A stretch of 19,253 nt of DNA from Flavobacteriales bacterium UBA1531 (GCA_002323795.1 DCPZ01000062.1:1-19253), one strand, 5' to 3'. Positions 1 to 7,959 are shown, numbered from the stretch's first letter. A program made the numbers and translations. The notes: generated by a model not told the origin, from the letters alone.

Positions 1-21
1 TTGTAATATTGCGTGATTCAT
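1..21 (-). CDS. yajC: Possible start of yajC (partial, cut by window edge)
   Basis: Seven open codons run off the window edge and read MNHAILQ. They begin 31 bases after the DUF1573 gene on the same strand. In many Bacteroidota the order nusB - DUF1573 - yajC is conserved, and YajC, the small inner-membrane partner of the SecDF translocase, often starts with a similar short hydrophobic stretch. The sequence itself shows only an ATG and seven codons, without a clear ribosome binding site. The identity is therefore inferred mostly from gene order, and a different gene or a chance ATG is possible. Confidence 0.3.
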
Positions 22-52
22 GGTCTAATTGTAATTTGTGATTCAGTCAGGT

Positions 53-565
53 TTAGCGATTGGGTCCAATTACGTCCGCAGTGAGGACGAGAGTTACAGT
101 AGAAAGCGCAGCGTTGGAGACTACAAAAATTTCCTTTCGGTTTTCGCCTGTTCGGCCTTGGCTGTTAAATCGAACTGAGATTTCGGAACCTTTCCCTGGG
201 GCGATGGCCTTCTTTGGCCAGTCATTTGCAATGGTGCAGCCACAAGAGGTGCTGACATCGGCTAAAACGAGCGGAGCTTTCCCGGTATTCAAGAACGGGA
301 ATGTGACTTCTTTGACATTGCCCTCTGCCATGATTCCAAGATTTATCAATGTGTCTTGAAAGGTGATTGCGGGCATCGGTCGATTTTTCTGTAAATCTTG
401 ATTTTGAGCTGTTGCATTGATATGAACCACGCTCGTAGTCACGGCTTTGTCGCGTTCCAGTTGACAGGAGTTCATGGATGACACGGTCATTAGTCCTAGT
501 ATCAAACCAGTCGCGATGGCAAAAATATTCGAGGCCTCAAGACCTGTGACTTTTTTCGGCATCAT
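53..565 (-). CDS. DUF1573 domain lipoprotein
   Basis: This 170-residue exported protein has no known enzymatic role. A short basic N-terminus is followed by a hydrophobic stretch (about residues 13-30) and a lipobox-like MNSC with the acylated cysteine at Cys34, so it is probably an envelope lipoprotein. Residues about 66-165 form a DUF1573 domain, an Ig-like beta-sandwich family. Its hallmarks are visible: a stretch ending in FxNTGKxPL, the CGCT motif with Cys108 and Cys110, a basic tract, and an APG turn before the last strands. Its ATG overlaps the nusB stop by four bases (ATGA), so translation is probably coupled to nusB. A second ATG directly follows the first and could be the real start. 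Function unknown; the family call is confident. Confidence 0.88.
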   Translation of the reverse strand: MMPKKVTGLEASNIFAIATGLILGLMTVSSMNSCQLERDKAVTTSVVHINATAQNQDLQKNRPMPAITFQDTLINLGIMAEGNVKEVTFPFLNTGKAPLVLADVSTSCGCTIANDWPKKAIAPGKGSEISVRFNSQGRTGENRKEIFVVSNAALSTVTLVLTADVIGPNR

Positions 566-1506
566 TCGATTAGACCTCTGCCTGTTTTTTTGATGCTGCC
601 TGTTTTTTTGAGTTTGGTAAACAATTCATCCAATATTCCATTGATGAAACCATTGCTCTTTGGTGTGCTGTAATACTTCGAGAGTTCGATGTATTCATTG
701 AGCGTCACCTTCAATGGAATGGAAGGGAAGTTCCTCGCCTCTGCGATGGCCATTTTCATTAGAATGCGATCCATGAGCGCAATCCGTTCCAATTCCCAGT
801 TTGCAGCAGCTTTTGTGACCATTGCCTCATTTTCCTCAGCTTGTGAAAGGGATTTGGTGAAGAGTACCTCTAGAAATTGTTTGTCGTCTTCATCCTCTCT
901 CCAGAGCGGTAAAAGCTCAAAATCGTCATCATCTTCTTTGATGGTCTTGATGGTTTTAATGACCATCGATGCTGCTAAATCCAAGTCATCATTCCAGAAG
1001 ATGCTCAACTCTTCTAGACTGTCTTGGAACAGTTCAGAGTTGATCATGTGCTTTCGAAACATCCGAATCAAGGATTCTCGGTCGTGTCGAAAACTTCGTT
1101 CGTCAGACTTCATGTATTCGAGATACTCCTCATTCTCAACGAGGCTTCGGAAAATCTTTCGAAGCATTTCTTGATGATCTCCCCAGCCAACCCCAGCTTC
1201 CTTCGCAACACGTTCGAGCATTTTGCTGTTGGTAATGGTGCGCAGCGGGCTGTTTGTCACGAATCTTGTATTTGGATTCAAGTCCTCTGCAGAGGGCAGT
1301 TGCTTCTTGCGGCCGTTTTCAATTCGCTCAATGGCAAAGCTCTGCATACTACCGATCATCAAGAGCAACAGCAAATAGAGCTCCTGCATCTTTTTGATGG
1401 AATGGTCCAAGGCCTTCTTCGTCTTGGTTGCATCTTGTTCATCGTCCTGGTAAAAAGCGTACAGAACGTGTAAGATCTTGATGCGGAGGTGGCGTCTATT
1501 GAGCAT
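562..1506 (-). CDS. nusB: Transcription antitermination factor NusB (long Bacteroidota form)
   Basis: NusB binds boxA RNA together with ribosomal protein S10 and promotes antitermination during rRNA transcription. The protein has 314 residues, about twice the E. coli length, which is usual for Bacteroidota. The conserved NusB fold lies at about residues 200-300, with the ERIALMDRILMKMAI helix near 240-254 and the pattern LNEYIELSKYYSTPKS..FINGILD at 269-293. The N-terminal two thirds are helical and charged, including an acidic run at 191-195. The C-terminus carries a short duplicated KKTG segment caused by an 18-base tandem repeat. The start ATG has an AGGAG sequence 9 bases upstream, one of the few Shine-Dalgarno-like sites here, and lies just downstream of a promoter-like TAGTTTTG. 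It is the first gene of the unit with DUF1573. Confidence 0.95.
   Translation of the reverse strand: MLNRRHLRIKILHVLYAFYQDDEQDATKTKKALDHSIKKMQELYLLLLLMIGSMQSFAIERIENGRKKQLPSAEDLNPNTRFVTNSPLRTITNSKMLERVAKEAGVGWGDHQEMLRKIFRSLVENEEYLEYMKSDERSFRHDRESLIRMFRKHMINSELFQDSLEELSIFWNDDLDLAASMVIKTIKTIKEDDDDFELLPLWREDEDDKQFLEVLFTKSLSQAEENEAMVTKAAANWELERIALMDRILMKMAIAEARNFPSIPLKVTLNEYIELSKYYSTPKSNGFINGILDELFTKLKKTGSIKKTGRGLIE
578..611. repeat. 18-base tandem duplication in the nusB 3' end
   Basis: A 16-base perfect direct repeat (578-593 and 596-611) has a period of 18 bases. Each copy contains a seven-base homopolymer (T on the plus strand, A in the mRNA). In NusB it encodes KKTGSI followed by KKTGRG, so the copy number changes the protein only by six-residue units. 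It probably arose by replication slippage. Confidence 0.9.
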
Positions 1507-1522
1507 GCGAAATCGTCTCCTA

Positions 1523-1557
1523 CAAAACTAAACATGCATTGCCTTTGAAATGACAAA
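1523..1557 (-). promoter_or_regulatory. Putative nusB promoter (Bacteroidota type)
   Basis: On the minus strand TAGTTTTG (1530-1523) matches the Bacteroidota -7 consensus TAnnTTTG exactly. TTTG at 1557-1554 matches the -33 box, with 23 bases between them. Transcription would start near 1516-1518, just before the nusB ATG, giving a leader of about 10 bases; the AGGAG at 1520-1516 would then lie at the very 5' end of the RNA. The match is seen in the sequence; activity is inferred. Confidence 0.5.
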
Positions 1558-1579
1558 GGACTTCAAATGATTTGGCAAT
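1538..1579. repeat. Nested inverted repeats between nusB and the DUF4249 gene
   Basis: ATTGCC (1538-1543) pairs with GGCAAT (1574-1579). Inside this lie CCTTTG (1542-1547) with CAAAGG (1554-1559), and TTTGAA (1544-1549) with TTCAAA (1562-1567). The region overlaps the -33 box of the putative nusB promoter in a divergent intergenic space, so it could be an operator or simply A/T-rich chance symmetry. The rest of the 143-base gap holds only a near-consensus AATCTTTG at 1610-1617 that might serve the plus-strand gene. Confidence 0.4.
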
Positions 1580-1649
1580 TTATCTGCTGTTTTTCAAACA
1601 CTGTGGAGCAATCTTTGTTAGTTCAGAGTAATCAACTTAATATTCGCAA

Positions 1650-2654
1650 ATGCTCCTGTTGCACCCAGTCGGCCAATTTCGTTTCGCAATCCTTGGGTTC
1701 TGTGGTTTTTTGTTGGCGACGTCATGCCAACAGACCGTTGAGGTTGAATTGCCTGAAGTTGATGATTTATACGTGATTGAGGGAACCATTTTTGAGAATG
1801 AGCCACCTTTGGTGTTTGTGGGGAAAGCGCAGGGTTATTTTGACGCGGTCAACGCCTCTTCCATTGCGGACTCTTTCTTGCCGGGTGCAGAAGTTGTGCT
1901 TACGATTGAAGAGCAGGTTTATCCATTGACAGCGCTTTGCACTGGAGAACTGCCAGAGGAGTTGCTCGAGGAGGCAGCAAGTTTGTTGGGATTTTCGGTT
2001 GAATTGTTGTCAATGCTGGATCTCTGCATATACACAAGCTTAGATCCAAATGCCATCGGACAAGTCGGTAAGTCACATTATTTGGACGTTACTGTGAATG
2101 AACAAACCATGACAGCAGTAACGATGATTCCCCAACCTGTCCCACTGGATTCGGTCTGGTGGCAAACTCCGGGGACGCAGGATTCGTTGGGTGTGATTTA
2201 TGGTGCGATCAATGATCCGCCTGATCTGGGAGATTCGTACCGTTGGTTCGCGCAACGCACGAATGTGCGTCCTTCTTGGGATCCACTCTCAGGTCAGGTC
2301 AAAGATGCGAATTATGTTGCGCCCTTGGGGAGCGCTTTTGACGATGCGTTTTTCAATGGACTCGCTTTTGAATTTTCCGTTTTTCGTGGAGTGGCAGCAG
2401 GAAGCACCGCTTGGGATGATGATTTTTCCGAAAGTCCTGAAGCCGGATACTTCAAGCTTGGAGATACGGTTGCTGTTCGTTTATGCAGCATCGATCGCGC
2501 GGTTTTCCAAGGAATTCGTAGTTATGAAAATCTCATTTTGAGCCAGGGAAGCCCATTCGCATTGCCTGCAAACATGACCAGCAATGTCGTCGGAGGAATT
2601 GGCCTTTGGGCGGGATATGGGATTGCGCAAGACACCGTAATTTGCACGGAATAG
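1650..2654 (+). CDS. DUF4249 family outer-membrane lipoprotein
   Basis: This is a 334-residue lipoprotein. A hydrophobic signal peptide ends in LATSC, giving lipidated Cys26. The mature part matches DUF4249, a family of predicted surface lipoproteins in Bacteroidota. It shows the N-terminal pattern VEVELPEVDDLYVIEGTI, a strand containing AEVVLTIEEQVYPL, the middle section with YLDVTVNEQTMTAVTMIPQPVPLDSV, and the C-terminal SNVVGGIGLWAGYG. Family members usually sit next to a TonB-dependent receptor and are thought to help nutrient capture, but no receptor is present here. Several cysteines (around residues 92, 126 and 332) could form disulfides. It is followed after 12 bases by the DUF4139 gene and is probably cotranscribed with it. 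The precise function is unknown. Confidence 0.82.
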   Translation: MLLLHPVGQFRFAILGFCGFLLATSCQQTVEVELPEVDDLYVIEGTIFENEPPLVFVGKAQGYFDAVNASSIADSFLPGAEVVLTIEEQVYPLTALCTGELPEELLEEAASLLGFSVELLSMLDLCIYTSLDPNAIGQVGKSHYLDVTVNEQTMTAVTMIPQPVPLDSVWWQTPGTQDSLGVIYGAINDPPDLGDSYRWFAQRTNVRPSWDPLSGQVKDANYVAPLGSAFDDAFFNGLAFEFSVFRGVAAGSTAWDDDFSESPEAGYFKLGDTVAVRLCSIDRAVFQGIRSYENLILSQGSPFALPANMTSNVVGGIGLWAGYGIAQDTVICTE

Positions 2655-2666
2655 AAATTAGAGCAA

Positions 2667-4268
2667 ATGAGATATGAATGTTGCTTTTTGCTGTGCTTGG
2701 CGTCTTTGGGGTTGAAACCCGAAGGAACGATGGCCCAGGAGAGCTATGTGAACTGGCCTATCGAAGAAGTCATCGTTTATGAGTCAGGTGCACGCATCAC
2801 CCGAACGGGTCTTGTGCAATTGAGTGACGCAGGGCGTGCCAATTATGTGGTTGGCGATCTGACCAAAATGATTGTCGAAGGCCTTGTCCAAGTTAAGCTC
2901 GATGAGGGATGGTCTTTGGTCAGTAGCAAGCATCGAAAAGCGATGAAACAAGGGCTGCATAGCGAGATTGAACAAGGGCTCGAGGAACTTGATTCAGAAT
3001 TGAAGTCCAATCGTCAAACTTTTGCAATGCGGAATGCTTTGCTGGAAGTTTACAGCGAGGAGCTACTTATGATTCAGGCCAATCGCAAAGTTTCTGGTAA
3101 CGAGTTGCTTTTGGTGGAGGATTTGCAAGAACACGCTGATTTTTGGAGAAAGCGAGTCAAGGAATTGAAATACCTCATGTTGGAATTGAAACTTGAGATA
3201 GAGGTTCTGCAGCAGGATCGTGATCAGATCAATGAAAGCAAAGAGCGGTGGAAGGAGAAGCAACAGCAACATGAGGGGCAGTTTGTTCTGCAACTTTCAG
3301 GACCACCAAATGCGTCTGCTGAAGTAACGCTCATTTACATTGCTAGTGATGCCACATGGAGCCCAGTGTATGACGCAAATGTGAAACCTGATGGCAGCAT
3401 TGAGATGAAGCGATTCGCTAAAGTGAACCAATCGACACAAAGGGATTGGTACCAAGTGCCTTTGACATTTACTGTTGGTCGCCCCAGTCAAGTTCTGTCT
3501 CCGCCTGCCATATTTCCGCAGAACATAAGCACCGTAAAAAATCAATCTGCAGAGGCCTATGAATGGTTGTCTGAATTGGATGTAGGTGCGGATGAACCGG
3601 GACAAGAGGGGATGGCGCAAAAGTTAGCTCCTGCTATTTCAACCCACCAAACATCAGTATTGGATCGTTATGATTTTGTGCCTGAAAACGTGGCATTTGT
3701 TCACGGAACAGGGAAGCCCGAGCGAATTTACATCGATGAGTTCCAGTTGCTGGGAACGTTGAACTACCTTGCACTACCTGCAATGTCAGATGAAGCTTAT
3801 CAAGTCGTTGTGACCGATGATTGGGCGCAACAAAGGTTGCTTCCAGGAGCAGTGAATATCCTAACAAACGGCAAGCACAGAGGAACATTTCAGATGGACT
3901 TACCTGCTCCCGGTGACACGTTGCGACTCCCACTGGGTGTGGATTCACGTGTGAGATGCTCCAGAAGGCGTTTGGTTGACCTTTGCTCGAGTAGCATTTT
4001 TGGGAGCTCAAAAAAAACGACACAATCGTTTGAGATCATTCTTGAAAATCAGCACAATCGATCAATTGAGGTCGTCGTCAAAGATCGCATTCCCGTCTCG
4101 AACAACAAAGACATCGAAGTGGAAGTGCTTCAGTTAAACGGTGGACAGTTGGATCCGGTTTCGGGAACTGTGACATGGAACCAAAGCCTCGGGCCGCTCG
4201 AAACGAGAGCAATGGTATTTACATACACCGTTGTATTCCCAAAGGGTCACGCATTACGAGGGCTCTGA
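2667..4268 (+). CDS. DUF4139 / MuiA-like secreted coiled-coil protein
   Basis: This 533-residue protein belongs to the family annotated as mucoidy inhibitor MuiA-like (DUF4140 plus DUF4139). Residues 1-23 form a probable signal peptide ending near TMA. The DUF4140-like segment (about 30-90) contains EEVIVYESGARITRTG. A long heptad-rich coiled coil spans about 95-205. The DUF4139 region starts near 208, with ATWSPVYDANV at 229-239, and ends with a beta-rich section that includes the typical GTVTWNQSLGPLETRAMVFTYTV. The MuiA name comes from an old cloning phenotype and says little about mechanism, so the biochemical role is unknown. It lies 12 bases behind the DUF4249 lipoprotein. Its last 22 bases overlap the 3' end of convergent lpxB. 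Confidence 0.82.
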   Translation: MRYECCFLLCLASLGLKPEGTMAQESYVNWPIEEVIVYESGARITRTGLVQLSDAGRANYVVGDLTKMIVEGLVQVKLDEGWSLVSSKHRKAMKQGLHSEIEQGLEELDSELKSNRQTFAMRNALLEVYSEELLMIQANRKVSGNELLLVEDLQEHADFWRKRVKELKYLMLELKLEIEVLQQDRDQINESKERWKEKQQQHEGQFVLQLSGPPNASAEVTLIYIASDATWSPVYDANVKPDGSIEMKRFAKVNQSTQRDWYQVPLTFTVGRPSQVLSPPAIFPQNISTVKNQSAEAYEWLSELDVGADEPGQEGMAQKLAPAISTHQTSVLDRYDFVPENVAFVHGTGKPERIYIDEFQLLGTLNYLALPAMSDEAYQVVVTDDWAQQRLLPGAVNILTNGKHRGTFQMDLPAPGDTLRLPLGVDSRVRCSRRRLVDLCSSSIFGSSKKTTQSFEIILENQHNRSIEVVVKDRIPVSNNKDIEVEVLQLNGGQLDPVSGTVTWNQSLGPLETRAMVFTYTVVFPKGHALRGL

Positions 4269-5392
4269 TTGAGGATGGCTTGAGCGACCAGTTTTGATGG
4301 CTTATCGGGGCCTTGCAATTGATACCTCAGGTTCTCAACTTCCTTGATCTGTTCAATTCCAACGGATGACAAATTGCATCCATCATGCATCTGTTGAATG
4401 TCCGAAATGAGTTGTTCTTGAGTGCAGTTTTGTTGGATGCGTTCTGGCACGATGCTTTTTTGCAGAAGAATATTGGGTAGTCCAATCCAAGAAGTCTGTG
4501 CAACAGCCCTTGCGATATGGTAGGTCAATCCACTTGTCTTGTAGCAAATGATTTGAGGGAGATTGAGCAACGCTGCTTCAAGTGTTGCTGTGCCTGACGT
4601 GATGAGACCAATGTCTGCAGACTTCATCAAATCTCGAGTAGCTCCAAAGCGGATTTCCACACCTTGGTCAATCGCCATTTGATAATGTTCCGGATCTAGC
4701 CCGGGTGCACCAGCTATGACGGCACGAAACATGGGCAAGCGCTCAGCAACAGCTAAATACAGGGGCAACATGCGTTGAATCTCTTGTTTTCTTGATCCTG
4801 GAATGAGTGCCAGCACTGCTTTGTCTTGTTCCAACTTTTGATCCGTGGGTATTTCTCCATTTTGCAGCTCGAGAAGGGGATGGCCCACCCAATTGACCTT
4901 GAGATTGTTTTCAGCGAACCACTTCTCTTCAAAAGGCAAAATCACGTGAAGTTGGTCAATGTATTTCCGGATGATGTGCACACGCTTTTTGTTCCAAGCC
5001 CATAGGGAAGGGGAGATGTAGTGATGTGTTGCAATGCCCTTTGCTGTGGCTTTTTTTGCCATCTTTAGGTTGAAGCCAGGGTAGTCAATGCCCACAAACA
5101 CCGCGGGTTTGTATTGAACCATTGCCCGCTCGCACTCCTTGAACAAGGCTCGGATGGTACCCGCATTTTTGATTACTTCTAAAAATCCCATGAAAGCCAT
5201 CGTCTTGTAATGCCTCAAAACTTGAGCACCGGCACGTTCCATGTGATCTCCTCCCCAAGCCATGATTTGAAGGGTTGGGTCTTTTTCCAGTAAAGCTTCT
5301 ACCAGCATTCCACCATACAGGTCACCTGAGGCCTCGCCCGCTATTAAGAAAATGCAGCGTGCTGTTTTTGAATCTGAATCGGTCGTTGACAT
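4247..5392 (-). CDS. lpxB: Lipid-A-disaccharide synthase
   Basis: LpxB is a peripheral inner-membrane GT19 glycosyltransferase. It joins UDP-2,3-diacylglucosamine and lipid X (2,3-diacylglucosamine 1-phosphate) to form the lipid A disaccharide. The 381 residues match the family length. Visible landmarks are IAGEASGDLYG (17-27), FMGFLEVIKN (67-76), IDYPGFN (102-108), SPSLWAW (127-133), VGHPLLE (169-175), LIPGSRKQEI (196-205) and the nucleotide-binding TSGTATLEAALL (265-276). It is the last gene of the pepD - surE - small membrane protein - lpxB unit, 22 bases behind its neighbour. Its 3' end overlaps the convergent DUF4139 gene by 22 bases, with no obvious hairpin terminator. Confidence 0.97.
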   Translation of the reverse strand: MSTTDSDSKTARCIFLIAGEASGDLYGGMLVEALLEKDPTLQIMAWGGDHMERAGAQVLRHYKTMAFMGFLEVIKNAGTIRALFKECERAMVQYKPAVFVGIDYPGFNLKMAKKATAKGIATHHYISPSLWAWNKKRVHIIRKYIDQLHVILPFEEKWFAENNLKVNWVGHPLLELQNGEIPTDQKLEQDKAVLALIPGSRKQEIQRMLPLYLAVAERLPMFRAVIAGAPGLDPEHYQMAIDQGVEIRFGATRDLMKSADIGLITSGTATLEAALLNLPQIICYKTSGLTYHIARAVAQTSWIGLPNILLQKSIVPERIQQNCTQEQLISDIQQMHDGCNLSSVGIEQIKEVENLRYQLQGPDKPSKLVAQAILNQSPRNA

Positions 5393-5414
5393 GGCTTGCT
5401 GAACGTCGAACTGC

Positions 5415-5720
5415 TTAAAGAGCTGTTGCTTGGTAGTAGATGATTAGAGGCACCGAGATGAAAATGACGGCCAAGATGCCTTTGGCTAGCTGTTCGAAAT
5501 TGGAGCGCAGGCACAACCAGAACAAACCGACATTGAACAAAACGCTTATCGTCAGGATACTGTCTTTGTAGAGGCTACTCTCCCAAAATACATCTTGGAT
5601 GAAGTAGTCCATGCTTGTTCCGTTTGCCCAACTCCACCAAATTGTCATGGTACCGAAGCCCATCAATGTTCCGAGCAAGCCAGCAAAAATCCCGATGACT
5701 GGGTGGTCGATTTTATTCAT
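5415..5720 (-). CDS. Small three-helix membrane protein between surE and lpxB
   Basis: This 101-residue hydrophobic protein has no recognised domain. Three transmembrane segments are predicted by eye at about residues 6-30, 53-74 and 79-100, with the charged stretches between them short. I chose the ATG at 5720 (MNKIDHP) because it overlaps the surE stop by exactly four bases (ATGA), the same arrangement as pepD/surE. An ATG at 5732 (MGFEMNK) would add four residues and is also possible. From memory, an unnamed small membrane protein often separates surE and lpxB in Flavobacteriia, so it may be conserved. Its position immediately before lpxB suggests a role in the envelope, but nothing in the sequence proves it. 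Confidence 0.75.
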   Translation of the reverse strand: MNKIDHPVIGIFAGLLGTLMGFGTMTIWWSWANGTSMDYFIQDVFWESSLYKDSILTISVLFNVGLFWLCLRSNFEQLAKGILAVIFISVPLIIYYQATAL

Positions 5721-6502
5721 TTCAAATCCCATTGATTCAAAGTAGAAATTGCGTGATGTGCGGTAAGGTCAAATTGCGTGGGCACAATGCTTACAAACCC
5801 ATTGCGCAGTGCCCATTCGTCGGTATCTTCACCTTGATCCGGATTCTTGAAATTCCCGGTCATCCAGTAATAAGTTGACCCTCCCGGACTCGTTCGCTTG
5901 TCAAATGCGTCGTCCCAGTGGCCTGCACTTTGTCTGCAAACTTTCATCCCTTTGATTTTGTCGCCGAGCAACTTGGGGAAGTTGACGTTGAGGCAAGTGC
6001 CGTCTGGCAAGCCCCTATCAAGTACCTGGGCAGCGATGCGTTGGATGAAGGACGATGTGCCGGAGAAGTCGGCTTGTGCGCTATGGTCCAATAGGCTAAA
6101 TCCGATGGAAGGAATGCCTTCAACGGCACCTTCGACTGCTGCGGACATTGTGCCGCTGTATATGACATTGATTGAAGCGTTGCTGCCATGATTGACTCCG
6201 CTGACGAGGAGATCTGGTTTTTGTCCGAGAATTTCATAAATCGCCAATTTAACGCAGTCTACGGGCGTTCCAGTTGTCTGCCAGGCTTGTTCAATCCCGG
6301 CCAATGGAAAAGACCGCTCTTCCATTTTTAGCACGTCATTGATGGTAACGGCGTGACCCATTCCACTTTGACCGCGGTCTGGGGCCACAATTATAACTCT
6401 TCCAAGCGGCAGCATGCAATTGGCAAGGTGTCTGATGCCCTTGGCTTCTATGCCATCATCATTGGTCACCAAAATGAGCGGTTGTTTGGGTTGTTCGCTC
6501 AT
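5717..6502 (-). CDS. surE: 5'/3'-nucleotidase SurE
   Basis: SurE is a metal-dependent cytosolic phosphatase that hydrolyses nucleoside 5'- and 3'-monophosphates, and in some species short polyphosphate. The 261 residues carry the family's metal and substrate motifs: LVTNDDGIEAKGI with Asp15 and Asp16, PDRGQSGMGHAVT with Ser46, and LVSGVNHGSNASINVIYSGT with Asn104. The open frame extends 25 codons further upstream into pepD, but the homologous part begins at MSEQPKQPLILVTNDDG. That ATG overlaps the pepD stop as ATGA, so it is the likely start. It also overlaps the downstream membrane-protein gene by four bases, so the three genes are probably translationally coupled. Confidence 0.96.
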   Translation of the reverse strand: MSEQPKQPLILVTNDDGIEAKGIRHLANCMLPLGRVIIVAPDRGQSGMGHAVTINDVLKMEERSFPLAGIEQAWQTTGTPVDCVKLAIYEILGQKPDLLVSGVNHGSNASINVIYSGTMSAAVEGAVEGIPSIGFSLLDHSAQADFSGTSSFIQRIAAQVLDRGLPDGTCLNVNFPKLLGDKIKGMKVCRQSAGHWDDAFDKRTSPGGSTYYWMTGNFKNPDQGEDTDEWALRNGFVSIVPTQFDLTAHHAISTLNQWDLK

Positions 6503-7959
6503 TGTTTTACGGGAATGCGCTGGAGTGCGTCCAGGAGGTAGTCCCAGAATTTCTGAACGGAACTGATTTGAACACACTCATCCGGACTGTGGGCGCTACG
6601 AATATTGGGGCCAAAGCTTACCATGTCCATTTCTGGATAGTTGGTGCCAAGGATACCACATTCCAGTCCAGCATGACAGGCCAAAACTTTTGGTTCTTCA
6701 CCATACTTTTCTTCGTAAAGCGCTTTCATTGTTGCAACAATTTCACTGCTTGGGTTTGGCGTCCAACCTGGGTACTGACCACTGTAATCGGTTTCCAACC
6801 CTGCTAAGGCAAAGGCAGATGAAATGCTGCGAGCGTGATCGTCTTTTTCGGAATCAACCGAACTTCTGCACAAACACTGCAAGGAGATGGTGCCATTTTT
6901 GACTTCAACGCGAGCCAAGTTGTTGGAGGTTTGCACCAAATTCGGAATGTCAGGACTCATGCGATGGATGCCTACTGGACAGGCCTGAATGGCCATAAGT
7001 AGAGATTCTTGCACCTCTTCAGGCAATACGTCCGAGTGCGTTTTATCGGATGCAATGCATGACCAGCTGAGGCTTGGATCTGTGGTTCGATATTCCATAG
7101 ATATTTTCTCAAATTCATCCGTGCAGAGCGCTGCAAAGGCTTCGCAATCGTCTGCAGCCATGATCACGCTGCAATGTGATTCACGGGGAATTGCATTTCT
7201 AAGACCACCGCCCTCGAGGGTTTCGATGCGATAATCCACTGCGTCATACGCCACCAGAAGAATTCGATTCATGAGCTTGTTGGCATTGGCAATTCCCTTG
7301 TGAATGTCCATCCCAGAGTGTCCTCCTGAACCGCCGGTTAATGCAAGTTGCATTGTTTTTAGACCTTCAATAGCTTCTTCACTTTCATAGGTTGCCTTGG
7401 AGGTCACATCAACGCCACCGGCGCAACCGATGGAAATTTCATCGTCATCTTCTGTGTCAAGATTCAGTAGGATTTGTCCGTCGAGAAATCCGCCCTTTAA
7501 ACCCAATGCGCCAGTCATACCTGTTTCTTCATCGATTGTGAAAAGGGCATCGATTGCAGGGTGTGGAATATCGGAAGAATCCAGAACGGCCAATATGGTT
7601 GCTACACCAATGCCGTTGTCAGCGCCCAAAGTGGTACCATCAGCTCGCACCCAATCACCGTCAATGATCATGCGAATGCCATCTTCATCAAAATTGAAGT
7701 CTGTATCAGCGTTTTTTTGACAGACCATATCCAAATGGCTCTGCATCACAATTGGCGTGCGATTTTCCATTCCCGGTGTGGCTGGTTTTTGGATGAGTAC
7801 GTTTCCTACTTCATCCATTTGGGTTTTGAATCCCCACTGTTTTCCGAGGTTGACTACCCATTCTTGTACGCGCTCTTCTTTTTTAGATGGACGTGGTATG
7901 GCATTGAGACGATCAAAAAAGGTCCAAAGGCCGCGTGGTTCGAGTTGAGACAATGTCAT
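6499..7959 (-). CDS. pepD: Aminoacyl-histidine dipeptidase (M20 peptidase)
   Basis: PepD-type cytosolic dizinc peptidases cleave Xaa-His and other dipeptides. The 486 residues match the family (E. coli PepD has 485). M20 metal-site motifs are present: SHLDMVCQKN with His75 and Asp77, LGADNGIG with the bridging Asp114, DEETGMTG with Glu144-Glu145, NLDTED with Asp168, and the late SAHSPDE histidine. CHAGLECG in the catalytic C-terminal part and GGSGGHSGMD in the lid region are also typical. The ATG at 7959 (MTLSQLEPRGLW) fits family N-termini. An upstream TTG at 7986 lies inside a promoter-like box and is rejected. It is the first gene of the unit that continues through surE and lpxB. Confidence 0.95.
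   Translation of the reverse strand: MTLSQLEPRGLWTFFDRLNAIPRPSKKEERVQEWVVNLGKQWGFKTQMDEVGNVLIQKPATPGMENRTPIVMQSHLDMVCQKNADTDFNFDEDGIRMIIDGDWVRADGTTLGADNGIGVATILAVLDSSDIPHPAIDALFTIDEETGMTGALGLKGGFLDGQILLNLDTEDDDEISIGCAGGVDVTSKATYESEEAIEGLKTMQLALTGGSGGHSGMDIHKGIANANKLMNRILLVAYDAVDYRIETLEGGGLRNAIPRESHCSVIMAADDCEAFAALCTDEFEKISMEYRTTDPSLSWSCIASDKTHSDVLPEEVQESLLMAIQACPVGIHRMSPDIPNLVQTSNNLARVEVKNGTISLQCLCRSSVDSEKDDHARSISSAFALAGLETDYSGQYPGWTPNPSSEIVATMKALYEEKYGEEPKVLACHAGLECGILGTNYPEMDMVSFGPNIRSAHSPDECVQISSVQKFWDYLLDALQRIPVKQ

Noticed and set aside
562..611. Programmed slippage fusing NusB to DUF1573
   Set aside because: The A7 runs are not placed as a standard -1 slippery heptamer in the NusB frame, and the fusion would bury a lipoprotein signal peptide.
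6503..6577. 25-codon N-terminal extension of surE
   Set aside because: It lies inside pepD and precedes the conserved SurE start; the ATGA overlap at 6499-6502 explains the gene start.
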